Shown: positions 1-7,217 of the stretch, piece after piece | How the letters are laid out: each line of letters opens with the position of its first letter | How positions within the stretch are numbered: the stretch's first letter is position 1 | From: Acidimicrobiia bacterium | GTDB taxonomy: Bacteria; Actinomycetota; Acidimicrobiia; Acidimicrobiales; Ilumatobacteraceae | DNA: 9,743 nt | NCBI GenBank assembly: GCA_013815505.1 | Contig: JACDGA010000040.1 | Location: forward strand, 1 to 9,743 | Reading direction: 5' to 3' | Made by a program: the position numbers and the translations under genes | Notes under the pieces: model-generated | Seen by the model: the letters and a program-made list of their open reading frames with translations, nothing else | Told to the model about the DNA's origin: nothing | Databases searched by the model: none

Positions 1-1
1 C

Positions 2-3000
2 GGTCTCGCGCTGACGTCGTGGCGCCACCGCCGCTTCGCCATCTGGTTGTTCGCCGCCGGCACGATGCTCGCCGTCGGTGTCCACCGCCTCGGCGACCCC
101 TCGCCCGCCGTGAGCGCCCTTGTCGGCGACACCGAATCGGGGCTCGCCCTCGCCTTGCGCAGCAGCACGCGGGCGCTGCCGATGGCAACGCTCGGTCTCG
201 CACTCGGCGCCGGTGCGCTCGTCGCTGCCGTCCGCCCGCGGCGCAGCTGGGTCCGGATGGCGGTCCCCGTGCTCGTCGCAGGGGCGGCGATCGCCAACAT
301 GCCGTCGCTGTGGCGCCATGACTACGTCGATCCGGCGCTGGCGCGCGACGAGGACCCGCCCGAGGCGTGGGATCAGGCGACGGACGCGCTCGACGCCGGC
401 GACGACGACTACCGGGTCCTCGAGCTGCCTGGCCAGGAGTTCGGGGCCTACCGCTGGGGGTACACGGTCGACCAACCACTCCCGGGACTGACCGAACGCG
501 CCATCGTCACCCGTGATCTGCTGCCGCTCGGCAGCCCGATGGCAATGGACCTCCTGTTCGCCCTCGACGACCGCTTCCAGGAAGGTATCGCCGAGCCCGG
601 GGCCATCGCCCCGGTGTCGCGCCTGCTCGGCGCCGACACCATCTGGGTGCCCGGCGACGCCGCGTTCGACCGCTTCCGCACACCCAGGCCCGAGCAGTCG
701 TCGGCCTTCTACGCCGACACGCCGCCCGGCCTCGGCGAACCGATGCCCTACGGCGAGCCGGTGGTCAACGAGCCCGACATCGACATGGTCGACGAGCAGT
801 CCGTCACGGATGCGCTCGTCGGTCGTCCGGTCGCCCCCGTGGAGCTCGTGCCGGTCGAAGATCCGCTGCCGGTCGTGCGTACCAAGACGGGATTGACACT
901 CGTCGCCGGGAGCGGCGACGGCATCGTGGACGCCGCAGCGGCGGGGCTGATCGACGGCACCGAGCTGCTGCGCTACAGCGCCGACATGGGCGGCGGCGCG
1001 CTCCGCGACGCGATCGGTGGCGCCGATGCGCTCGTCGTCACCGACTCGAACCGTGACCGTGCGCACCGGTGGGCGTCGTCGCAGGACGCCGTCGGGTTCA
1101 CGGAGTCCGGCGGGCCCGGCAACGACCTGCTGCGCGTCGAATCGGCCGATGCCCGTCTCCCTGTCTTCACGAACGCCGATCCGGACCGCTCCACGATCGC
1201 CACCCAGCGCGGTCCCGTGACGGCCGTCGCCACGGCCTACGGCGAGCCGTTCGCCTACCGGCCCGAGCACCGGGCGGCGATGGCGATCGACGGCGACACG
1301 ACGACGGCGTGGCTCGTCGCCGACCGCTTCGACGCCAGCGGCGAGCGCATCGTGCTCACGACGGACGCCGGCATCGACCACATCCGATTCGTGCAACCGC
1401 GCTTCGCGCAGCGCCAGCGACACCTCACGGCGATCGACGTGCGCATCGACGACCGCCCGGCGCAGCGCATCGAGCTCGGACCGGACTCGATGACCCGCAG
1501 CGGTCAGCGCGTGGCCATCGACCCGACGACGGAACCGACCCGCGTCGAGATCAGCGTCGTCGCCACGGAGTCGCCAGTCGACGTGCCAGGGCCTGCGCTC
1601 GCCGCCGTCGGGTTCGCCGAGATCGACGTCGGCCTCGGTGCGACGACAGAGTTCGTGCGGCCGCCCGTCGACCTGCTTCGCCGCCTCGACGACGCCGACG
1701 ACGACACTCCGATCTCGCTCGTGTTCACCCGCCTGCGCCACGATCCAACGGACCGATTCAGGGCAGACCCCGAGCGCGTGCTGCGGCGTGAGTTCCCGCT
1801 CGGCTCTGCTCGTTCCTTCGACATCGATGTCACGGCGCGTCTCGACCAGCGGGCGTCCGACGCTGCGCTCAACGACGTGCTCGGCATCGATGCACCGACG
1901 TCGGACGACCGTGTCGCCGGCGTCGCGTCAGCGGCCGCGTTCGCCGCCGTCGACGGCGACCCCGCGACCTCGTGGATCTCGCCGTTCGCCTATCCCGGCG
2001 ACCACGACATCTCGTTCGACCTCGGAGGGACCGAGACGATCGACGAGTTCACGATCACCCAACCCGACGACGACGAGCGCTTCTCCACCATCACTCAGCT
2101 GACCGTGCGTGCCGGCGACGAGGAGGTCGAGGCCGAGGTCGGACCGCCCGACGCCGACGGGACGAGCACGGTGCAGCTCCCGCGGCCCGTCACCGGCGAC
2201 ACCGTGGCGGTACGCGTCACCGGCTTCGACGGCGTCGTCGTCAGTGACCGCCGGTACGCCGAGCCGGTGTTCCTCCCCGTCGCCGTCAGCGAGATCTCCG
2301 TGGGGCCGAGAGTCACCCTGCCGGAGACGGTGGCGCTGCCCTGTCGCGACGATCTCCTCCGCCTCGACGGTGACCCGATCGCCCTCCGGCTGAGCGGCGA
2401 CACGGCGGCGCTGCTCGACGGCGAGCCGTTCGACGTCAGCCCGTGCGACACGGCGGCACTCGAGCTCGACGCCGGCATGCACCGCCTGACCGGCACGCCA
2501 GGGGCGGCGACGGGCATCCAGATCGATCGCACGGTGCTCTCCACGGCCTCCGCGAGAGCAGGTGGCGAGACGGCCGGCGAGAACCTCGTGCGGACGACGA
2601 TCATCTCGCGCACCCGCACGTCGCTGCGGGCCGAGATCGGACCGTGTCCGAAGGGCTGCTGGTTCGTGCTCGGCGAGGGCTACAACGGCGCCTGGACGGC
2701 ACAGAGCGTGCCGACGAAGCGGTCACGCCCCCGCACCGCGGACCCCGGCGCGCCCACGGATCGCGGCATCACGTCGTACCTCGGCCCACCGACGGCCGTC
2801 GACGGCGGCTTCAACGGCTGGTACATCGAGCCGACCGACGATCGGGTGACCGTGACGACCGAATGGACGGCGCAGTCGAGGGCGTCGTACGGACTGATCG
2901 CGTCCGCCGCGTTCGTGACCCTCGCCGTCGCCCTCATCGTGCTCGATCGCCGTCGCGCGATCGGGGTCACCAGCGCAGCGATCGCCGTGCGACCGACGAT

Positions 3001-3367
3001 GGCGTCATGGCGAGCTCGCGAGACGCGCCTGCGCGTCGCGATCGGTGTCGCGCTCGCCACGGCCGGTGCGGCGTTGTTCGTGAAACCGCTGTGGGCGCTT
3101 CCTGTCGCCGCCGTCGGTGCCGTCGCCATCCTCCTTTGCCACAGTCGTGTGGCGGCGATCGCCGGTGTCGCAACGGCTGCCTTCGTCGGCGGTTCCACCG
3201 CCTACTCGGTGTGGCGCGAGGACCCCTTTCCCAACGGCGCATGGCTGCGCACCGTCGAACCGCTGCACCTCGTTGGTCTGCTCGTCGTGGTGCTGATGTT
3301 CGCCGCGTCCGTGCTGCCCGACGACGCCGACGTCACAGCGGAGGAAGACGAGTCCCCACCGGGATGA
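2..3367 (+). CDS. aftD: AftD-like alpha-(1->3)-arabinofuranosyltransferase, 5' partial
   Basis: The reading frame is open from the left edge, so the start lies outside; 1121 residues are visible, against about 1400 for mycobacterial AftD. AftD enzymes are GT-C membrane proteins that add alpha-1,3-arabinofuranose branches from decaprenyl-phospho-arabinose outside the membrane. Seen here: three hydrophobic segments (nt 35-88, 173-238, 248-313) ending the GT-C core, then the motif GQEFGAYRWGYTVDQP (nt 431-478) followed by TRDLLPLGSP, as I recall from AftD/DUF3367 proteins. A long extracytoplasmic part follows, with two discoidin-like motifs (DGDTTTAW, nt 1289-1312; DGDPATSW, nt 1952-1975). GCWFVLGEGYNGAW and DGGFNGWYIEP (nt about 2655-2835) are also AftD-like. 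About four membrane helices (nt 2885-3320) and an acidic tail close the protein. The catalytic acidic residues lie in the missing N-terminus and cannot be checked. The last 35 bp overlap the convergent gene. Family assignment is fairly sure; exact linkage is inferred. Confidence 0.82.
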   Translation, partial: GLALTSWRHRRFAIWLFAAGTMLAVGVHRLGDPSPAVSALVGDTESGLALALRSSTRALPMATLGLALGAGALVAAVRPRRSWVRMAVPVLVAGAAIANMPSLWRHDYVDPALARDEDPPEAWDQATDALDAGDDDYRVLELPGQEFGAYRWGYTVDQPLPGLTERAIVTRDLLPLGSPMAMDLLFALDDRFQEGIAEPGAIAPVSRLLGADTIWVPGDAAFDRFRTPRPEQSSAFYADTPPGLGEPMPYGEPVVNEPDIDMVDEQSVTDALVGRPVAPVELVPVEDPLPVVRTKTGLTLVAGSGDGIVDAAAAGLIDGTELLRYSADMGGGALRDAIGGADALVVTDSNRDRAHRWASSQDAVGFTESGGPGNDLLRVESADARLPVFTNADPDRSTIATQRGPVTAVATAYGEPFAYRPEHRAAMAIDGDTTTAWLVADRFDASGERIVLTTDAGIDHIRFVQPRFAQRQRHLTAIDVRIDDRPAQRIELGPDSMTRSGQRVAIDPTTEPTRVEISVVATESPVDVPGPALAAVGFAEIDVGLGATTEFVRPPVDLLRRLDDADDDTPISLVFTRLRHDPTDRFRADPERVLRREFPLGSARSFDIDVTARLDQRASDAALNDVLGIDAPTSDDRVAGVASAAAFAAVDGDPATSWISPFAYPGDHDISFDLGGTETIDEFTITQPDDDERFSTITQLTVRAGDEEVEAEVGPPDADGTSTVQLPRPVTGDTVAVRVTGFDGVVVSDRRYAEPVFLPVAVSEISVGPRVTLPETVALPCRDDLLRLDGDPIALRLSGDTAALLDGEPFDVSPCDTAALELDAGMHRLTGTPGAATGIQIDRTVLSTASARAGGETAGENLVRTTIISRTRTSLRAEIGPCPKGCWFVLGEGYNGAWTAQSVPTKRSRPRTADPGAPTDRGITSYLGPPTAVDGGFNGWYIEPTDDRVTVTTEWTAQSRASYGLIASAAFVTLAVALIVLDRRRAIGVTSAAIAVRPTMASWRARETRLRVAIGVALATAGAALFVKPLWALPVAAVGAVAILLCHSRVAAIAGVATAAFVGGSTAYSVWREDPFPNGAWLRTVEPLHLVGLLVVVLMFAASVLPDDADVTAEEDESPPG

Positions 3368-5168
3368 CGAACACGGCGGCTTCGGTGCCGATCTGGAGCA
3401 TCAGTGACGTGGCGACCCTCGTGTCGCGCGAGATCTCGTCGCTCGTGGACAGACCGAACACGTTGTAGTCGAGCATCGGGACGAGGTCGTCGAGGCCGTC
3501 ACGACGAAGGCCGGCGAGCGCCTCGCGGCGCAGCCTTGCGTACCGGGCCCGTTCGTCGGCCGTGCGCGAGTCGTTGCTCGCCACTTCCACTGCCTCCGGC
3601 ACCTCCCGCCAACGGTCGATGTAGGCGCCCGTCGCGTAGTGGATCTCCGCCGTCGCGAGATCGGTCGGCATCGTCAGCTCCGGCGTGTTCGGCACCGTGA
3701 AGTAGCGCTCACCGCCGACGTCGAGGCCACGCCGGTCGAGCTCGTTGATGAACCCGAACACCTGACTGCCGAAGAAGTGGGCGTCACTGCCCTGCACGAG
3801 GTAACGGCCGTCCTCGCCCGTCGCCGCACCGGTGCGCTCGATCACGGCGCCGTAGGTCGGCGCCACCATCTCCCCCATCTGCGTCCCGAGGTCCGCCTCG
3901 GCGTGCTCGGCGTTCGTGGCGTCGACGGTGAACATCACGGTCGACGCGACGAGCGTCACCAACGCCACGGCGACGGCGCCCTGGCGCATCGCCGGTCGCC
4001 ACTCACGCCGGGCGAGGCCGACGAGCGAAATGGCCGTCCAGCAGACCGCGACGATCACGAGTGCCGTGATCCCCCACGCCCACAGCGTGAGGTAGTACCA
4101 CGTGAAGCCGAAGATCCTCGCCATCGATGCCAGCGACAGCACGAGCGTGAGCGCGATGACGGCGTGGAGGGCACGTAGCTTCGTCGATCGCAGCACGGTG
4201 AACGAGGCCACGGCCGCCGCCAGCCACAGGAACGCGACGACGACGCCCTGGGTGACCGACGACTGGTCGTCGAGGCCGACGTACATGAACCGCTGGTCGC
4301 CGTGCACGAGGCCACCGAAGGCGTCGACGACGTTCAGGTGGCGCGCCAGCAGGCGCATCCCCGCCCTCGCTCCGATCGGCGATTCCGGCGGTGAACGGAA
4401 GTAGCGCACGAGCCTCGAGATGTTGCCGTCGCCACCCTGCAGCTCCTGCACGATCGGCGGCAACCACAGCGCGACGCCGACCACCGCGGAGAGTCCCAGC
4501 GTCCGGATCCCGGCGTGGCGCGTGTCATCGTCGCCACGAACGGCGCGCACCGCCACCACCGCGGCTGCGGCGAAGAACGACGCGCCGGCGAGCAGCAGGT
4601 ACGGGACGTGGGTCTGGGCACACAGCGATCCGGCGACAGTCACGGCCAGCAGCCAGCGATGGTCACCGGCGAACACCGCCCACGTCGCGAACAGCACGAG
4701 AAGCCATGCGAGCAACGGCAGGTATGGGTTCCACGGTTGAACCAGCAGCAGCGTGCCGTAGCCGCGCATCGCGACGGCGAGCACGACGGCGACGAGCACC
4801 ATGCCGGTGCGTCCCGCCAGTCGCCGCCCCACCCACAGCGCAATGGCGACGACCACCATGTGGATGACCACGGTGCCGACCTCGAGCGCCCACGGGCTCG
4901 ATCCGAAGAGGCGGTAGGCGGGGGCGAGCAACCAGAAGCTCAGCGGTCCCGGGTGGCTGCCCTGGTCGGGCAGGTCACCGATCCGCCCCGGGAGCCCGAT
5001 CAGCGGTGTGTCACCACCACCCACCTGGCGCACCCGCACCTCGGTCATCGCGAGGTCGAGCACGGGGTACCAGCGGTCGTGGTGCAGTGCGACGACGGCC
5101 ACGACAAGCGGCACGACGACGACGAAGAAGAGCCCGACGTGGACGCTGCGTTCGGACAGGCGGGTCAC
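3333..5168 (-). CDS. GT-C-like polytopic membrane glycosyltransferase, specificity unknown
   Basis: A 611-residue membrane protein that I cannot name. The start chosen is the GTG at 5168-5166, which overlaps the upstream GT2 stop as GTGA; the frame stays open for 101 more codons, but that part lies in the GT2 gene and looks like shadow sequence. The first helix is at residues 11-28, followed by an extracytoplasmic loop with acidic D38 and E43 (DLAMTE) and GSHPGPL at 70-76. About ten further hydrophobic segments run to roughly residue 417, then a soluble domain (418-611). A helix, then an acidic first loop, then a GP-containing entry to the next helix is the usual plan of GT-C enzymes (PMT/ArnT-like) that use polyprenyl-phosphate sugars outside the membrane. 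Its coupling to a polyprenyl-phosphate mannose synthase suggests it uses that product; this is inference. A non-enzymatic polytopic protein is not excluded. The 3' end overlaps the AftD gene. Confidence 0.8.
   Translation of the reverse strand: MTRLSERSVHVGLFFVVVVPLVVAVVALHHDRWYPVLDLAMTEVRVRQVGGGDTPLIGLPGRIGDLPDQGSHPGPLSFWLLAPAYRLFGSSPWALEVGTVVIHMVVVAIALWVGRRLAGRTGMVLVAVVLAVAMRGYGTLLLVQPWNPYLPLLAWLLVLFATWAVFAGDHRWLLAVTVAGSLCAQTHVPYLLLAGASFFAAAAVVAVRAVRGDDDTRHAGIRTLGLSAVVGVALWLPPIVQELQGGDGNISRLVRYFRSPPESPIGARAGMRLLARHLNVVDAFGGLVHGDQRFMYVGLDDQSSVTQGVVVAFLWLAAAVASFTVLRSTKLRALHAVIALTLVLSLASMARIFGFTWYYLTLWAWGITALVIVAVCWTAISLVGLARREWRPAMRQGAVAVALVTLVASTVMFTVDATNAEHAEADLGTQMGEMVAPTYGAVIERTGAATGEDGRYLVQGSDAHFFGSQVFGFINELDRRGLDVGGERYFTVPNTPELTMPTDLATAEIHYATGAYIDRWREVPEAVEVASNDSRTADERARYARLRREALAGLRRDGLDDLVPMLDYNVFGLSTSDEISRDTRVATSLMLQIGTEAAVFVIPVGTRLPPL
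5165..5168 (-). other. GTGA stop-start overlap (translational coupling)
   Basis: On the minus strand the GT2 gene ends ...CGG CGG TGA, and the GTG of the membrane glycosyltransferase gene uses the last G of that CGG plus the TG of the stop. This 4-nt overlap usually means re-initiation by the same ribosome, so the two products would be made together. Confidence 0.7.
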
Positions 5169-5884
5169 CGCCGCCGTCCGAACCGATCCGCGATCCCCCA
5201 GCGGGTGACGAGCCACATCGACTCCGCCATGATGCGCCCTGACATCTTCGACTTCCCTCGCGTCCGGTCGCGGAACACGATCGGGGTCTCCTCGATGCGA
5301 AGGCCCGCTGCGCTGCCGCGACGGATGAGCTCGGTCAGAAACGCATATCCCTCTGCCGTGGTGGACTCCGGCTTGATGGTTCGCAATGCGTCGGTGCGAT
5401 AGGCGCGGAACCCGGACGTGATGTCGTACGGGGCGACGCCCAGCACGGCACGGGTGTAGCGGTTGCCCCACTTCGACAGCAGTTGCCGGCGAACAGGCCA
5501 GTCGGTCACGCCGCCGCCGGTGACGTAGCGCGACCCGACGACGATGTCGGCACCGTGGTCGAGCGCCTTGCGCAGCGCCGGCAGCGACGCCGGATCGTGG
5601 CTGAAGTCGGCGTCCATCGACACGACGGCGTCGTACTCCTGATCGAGCACCTCGGCGAACCCCGCCCGATATGCCGCGCCGAGCCCCGCCTTGTGCTGGC
5701 GGTGCAGCACGCTGATGTTGCCGAGCTCGGTCGCGATCTCGTCGGCGATCCGGCCGGTGCCGTCGGGACTGTTGTCGTCGACGACCAGGATCGAGGCGTC
5801 ACCCACCGCCTCGCGCACGCCGTGCAGGATCGCCGCGACGTTGTCGGCCTCGTTGTACGTCGGCAGCACGATGACGAGGCGCAT
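5165..5884 (-). CDS. polyprenyl-phosphate mannose synthase-like glycosyltransferase (GT2)
   Basis: A 239-residue GT-A fold enzyme of family GT2, close in plan to DPM1 and the catalytic D2 domain of mycobacterial Ppm1. These transfer mannose from GDP-mannose to polyprenyl phosphate at the cytoplasmic face. Visible motifs: PTYNE (8-12), VVDDNSPDGT (34-43), the metal-binding MDADFSHDP (90-98), GSRYV (117-121), DITSGFRAYR (154-163), EGYAF (178-182) and FRDRTRGKSKMS (204-215), the last matching the DPM1/Ppm1 signature region. It is a stand-alone catalytic domain with no C-terminal membrane helices and no fused Lnt-like acyltransferase domain. The ATG at 5884 puts PTYNE at the usual distance from the N-terminus. 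No good Shine-Dalgarno is seen, but the GT4 gene ends only 26 nt upstream, so expression is probably as an operon. Its stop overlaps the next start (GTGA). Mannose is the likely sugar; glucose is possible. Confidence 0.9.
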   Translation of the reverse strand: MRLVIVLPTYNEADNVAAILHGVREAVGDASILVVDDNSPDGTGRIADEIATELGNISVLHRQHKAGLGAAYRAGFAEVLDQEYDAVVSMDADFSHDPASLPALRKALDHGADIVVGSRYVTGGGVTDWPVRRQLLSKWGNRYTRAVLGVAPYDITSGFRAYRTDALRTIKPESTTAEGYAFLTELIRRGSAAGLRIEETPIVFRDRTRGKSKMSGRIMAESMWLVTRWGIADRFGRRR

Positions 5885-5910
5885 CGGGTCGATGGTAGTG
5901 GTGAGGGTGG

Positions 5911-7101
5911 TCAGCGTCGCGGCCAGTGGGTGCGGCGAGCACGGTGCGCGACGACGACGTCGCGGAAGTGCTCGGCGATGCCGAGCGACGTCGCTTCCCA
6001 GGTCAGGGCACGCGCACGGGTGGCCGCTGCGGCGGCGAGGCGACCGCGCCACTCGTCGTCCACGAGCACATCGGCGATGGCGCGACCGAGCTGTGCTTCG
6101 GGCACGAGGACACCCGTGACGCCGTTCACGACGCTCGATCGATGGCCCCTGATGTCGGTCGCGACGCCAGGCGTCGCGCAGCCGGCGCCCTCGGTCATCG
6201 ACAGCCCCCAGCCCTCTGCCAGCGAGGCACTGGCCACGATCCACGCCGAGCGGTAGCGATCGACGAGTGCGTCGTCGCTCTGGTGACCGGGCATCGAGAT
6301 CCAGCCGCTCGCACCGAGCGAGTCGATCTTCGCCTCAAGCGCGCGGCGCTCGGGACCGTCGCCGACGATCACGAGTCGCAGCTCGGGCAGGCGGGCACGA
6401 GCCTCGACGGCGGAGTCGATCAGCAGGTCAAAGCGCTTGACGGGCGCCATCCGGCCGACGGCGAGCACCGTCGGTACCGCCGCTCGGGCGCCCCCCGGCG
6501 TGAAGCGGGCATCGACGCCGTTGGGGACGGCGACGACGCGGTCGCGCTCGAAACCGAGTTCGAGCAGTTCTTCTCGCGTCGCGTCCGAGGGGGTCAAGGT
6601 CATCGTGCGGCGGTAGAGCCGCGGCGCGAACCGAGCCTCGAGCGCCCTGCCAGCCGAGGACAACGGCGGCGGCATGATCTGGTCCCACATCGGGCCGTGG
6701 ACGTGGTGGAGGAAGGTGAGATGCGGCCGCCGGCACCACACGGGCGACAACCACGGCACTCCGTTGAGGATCTCGATCAGCCCGTCGTAGGGGCCCATCC
6801 GGCCGAGCAGCTCACTCGCGACGGTGCGCGGGTAGACGCTCAGCCGCCCGCCACGCCGCACCACGCGATAGCCGTTGCGGCGCGCGGTCGCGGGCTGCCC
6901 GACGGCGGCCGACGTGCGGTGCGTGATGTCCAGCCCGGCGGCCGCCCAGCGGCGCATGAGCTCGTCGGCATGGTGCTCGGACCCACCGGCGTCGGGGTCG
7001 TCGAAGTCCCGCCAGGCGAGCACGTGGACGCGTCGTACCCCGTGGTCGACGATCTCGTCGATCACACGCTGCAGGTCTGCATCGGCAACGGGCGTGGGCA
7101 T
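5911..7101 (-). CDS. GT4-family retaining glycosyltransferase
   Basis: A 396-residue soluble GT-B enzyme, first gene of the minus-strand run. N-terminal Rossmann domain: VHVLAWRDFDDPDAGGSEHHA (from residue 25), with the glycine-rich GGSE at 39-42 that usually lies near the acceptor or donor phosphate. HHVHGPMWDQ is at 132-141 and TPSDATREEL at 170-179. C-terminal nucleotide-sugar domain: VPNGVD (192-197), VGRMAPVKR (215-223), VIVGDGPER (244-252) and the EX7E pair E296 and E304 in EGWGLSMTE. These are hallmarks of GT4 retaining transferases such as mannosyltransferases. Donor and acceptor cannot be told from sequence; the context suggests an envelope glycan precursor made in the cytoplasm. Start: the ATG at 7101 is preferred. 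A GTG at 7203 would add 34 residues without family-like character and would cover the inverted repeat between the divergent genes. The ribosome binding site is weak (GGCGAG about 12 nt upstream). Confidence 0.9.
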   Translation of the reverse strand: MPTPVADADLQRVIDEIVDHGVRRVHVLAWRDFDDPDAGGSEHHADELMRRWAAAGLDITHRTSAAVGQPATARRNGYRVVRRGGRLSVYPRTVASELLGRMGPYDGLIEILNGVPWLSPVWCRRPHLTFLHHVHGPMWDQIMPPPLSSAGRALEARFAPRLYRRTMTLTPSDATREELLELGFERDRVVAVPNGVDARFTPGGARAAVPTVLAVGRMAPVKRFDLLIDSAVEARARLPELRLVIVGDGPERRALEAKIDSLGASGWISMPGHQSDDALVDRYRSAWIVASASLAEGWGLSMTEGAGCATPGVATDIRGHRSSVVNGVTGVLVPEAQLGRAIADVLVDDEWRGRLAAAAATRARALTWEATSLGIAEHFRDVVVAHRARRTHWPRR

Positions 7102-7128
7102 GAACCCCGCAGTCTCGCCGCGACATGG

Positions 7129-7155
7129 CGATCGCGTCACGATCGGTGGACCACC
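7129..7155. repeat. two adjoining short dyads
   Basis: CGATCG occurs twice around a 5-nt spacer (7129-7134 and 7140-7145). The second copy shares its last base with GGTGG-A-CCACC (7145-7155). Each arm is short, and CGATCG is itself palindromic and frequent in GC-rich DNA, so chance is quite possible. The position, 28-54 nt upstream of the GT4 start, would suit a binding site affecting the minus-strand run. Confidence 0.25.
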
Positions 7156-7162
7156 AACCGCA

Positions 7163-7182
7163 ACGGTCGTCACGATGACCGT
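7163..7182. promoter_or_regulatory. candidate operator: perfect ACGGTC-N8-GACCGT inverted repeat
   Basis: A perfect 6-bp inverted repeat with an 8-nt spacer spans 20 bp, the size expected for a dimeric helix-turn-helix regulator site. Its centre is about 43 nt upstream of the transcription start predicted from the TACAGT box at 7204-7209, a typical activator position. It lies about 70 nt upstream of the GT4 ATG, so it could serve both directions. No regulator gene is in the window. Confidence 0.35.
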
Positions 7183-7203
7183 CGGCTGGCGAGCTACGAC
7201 CAC

Positions 7204-7209
7204 TACAGT
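7204..7209 (+). promoter_or_regulatory. candidate -10 box (TACAGT)
   Basis: TACAGT fits the actinobacterial TAnnnT -10 pattern. It ends 8 nt before the TTG at 7218, so transcription would begin at or within about 2 nt of the start codon and give a leaderless message. No good -35 is seen at the expected distance (around 7181-7186), which is common for such promoters. Hexamers of this kind also occur by chance. Confidence 0.35.
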
Positions 7210-7217
7210 CAGGCACC

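Larger units (their letters stand above)
7102..7217. promoter_or_regulatory. divergent intergenic region with candidate promoter/operator
   Basis: This 116-nt stretch separates the starts of the minus-strand GT4 run and the plus-strand GT-C gene, and is the only sizeable non-coding segment. It should hold the promoters for both directions. It carries three dyads: CGATCG-5-CGATCG (7129-7145), GGTGG-A-CCACC (7145-7155) and ACGGTC-8-GACCGT (7163-7182). A TAnnnT-type -10 candidate for the plus strand lies at 7204-7209. I see no convincing -10 or -35 pair for the minus strand. Confidence 0.5.

Noticed and set aside
1680..1710. Run of GAC/GCC codons (DDADDD) in the AftD gene, considered as a repeat element
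   Set aside because: It is in-frame aspartate-rich coding sequence without regular copies; nothing beyond codon bias is needed to explain it.
2443..3468. 341-codon plus-strand open frame within and past the end of the AftD gene
   Set aside because: Arginine-rich out-of-frame product; the AftD frame over the same bases encodes conserved motifs and membrane helices.
4515..5402. 295-codon plus-strand open frame opposite the membrane glycosyltransferase and GT2 genes
   Set aside because: It spans the junction of two real minus-strand genes and has H/R/P-rich shadow composition.
5169..5471. 101-codon N-terminal extension of the membrane glycosyltransferase up to an ATG at 5471
   Set aside because: It lies within the well-supported GT2 gene in another frame and has shadow composition (R, H, G, P). 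The GTG at 5168 overlapping the GT2 stop is the natural start.
5885..6244. Upstream extension of the GT2 frame to 6244
   Set aside because: The added residues are low-complexity R/G/A sequence covering the 3' part of the GT4 gene; PTYNE-type enzymes begin close to the motif, as with the ATG at 5884.
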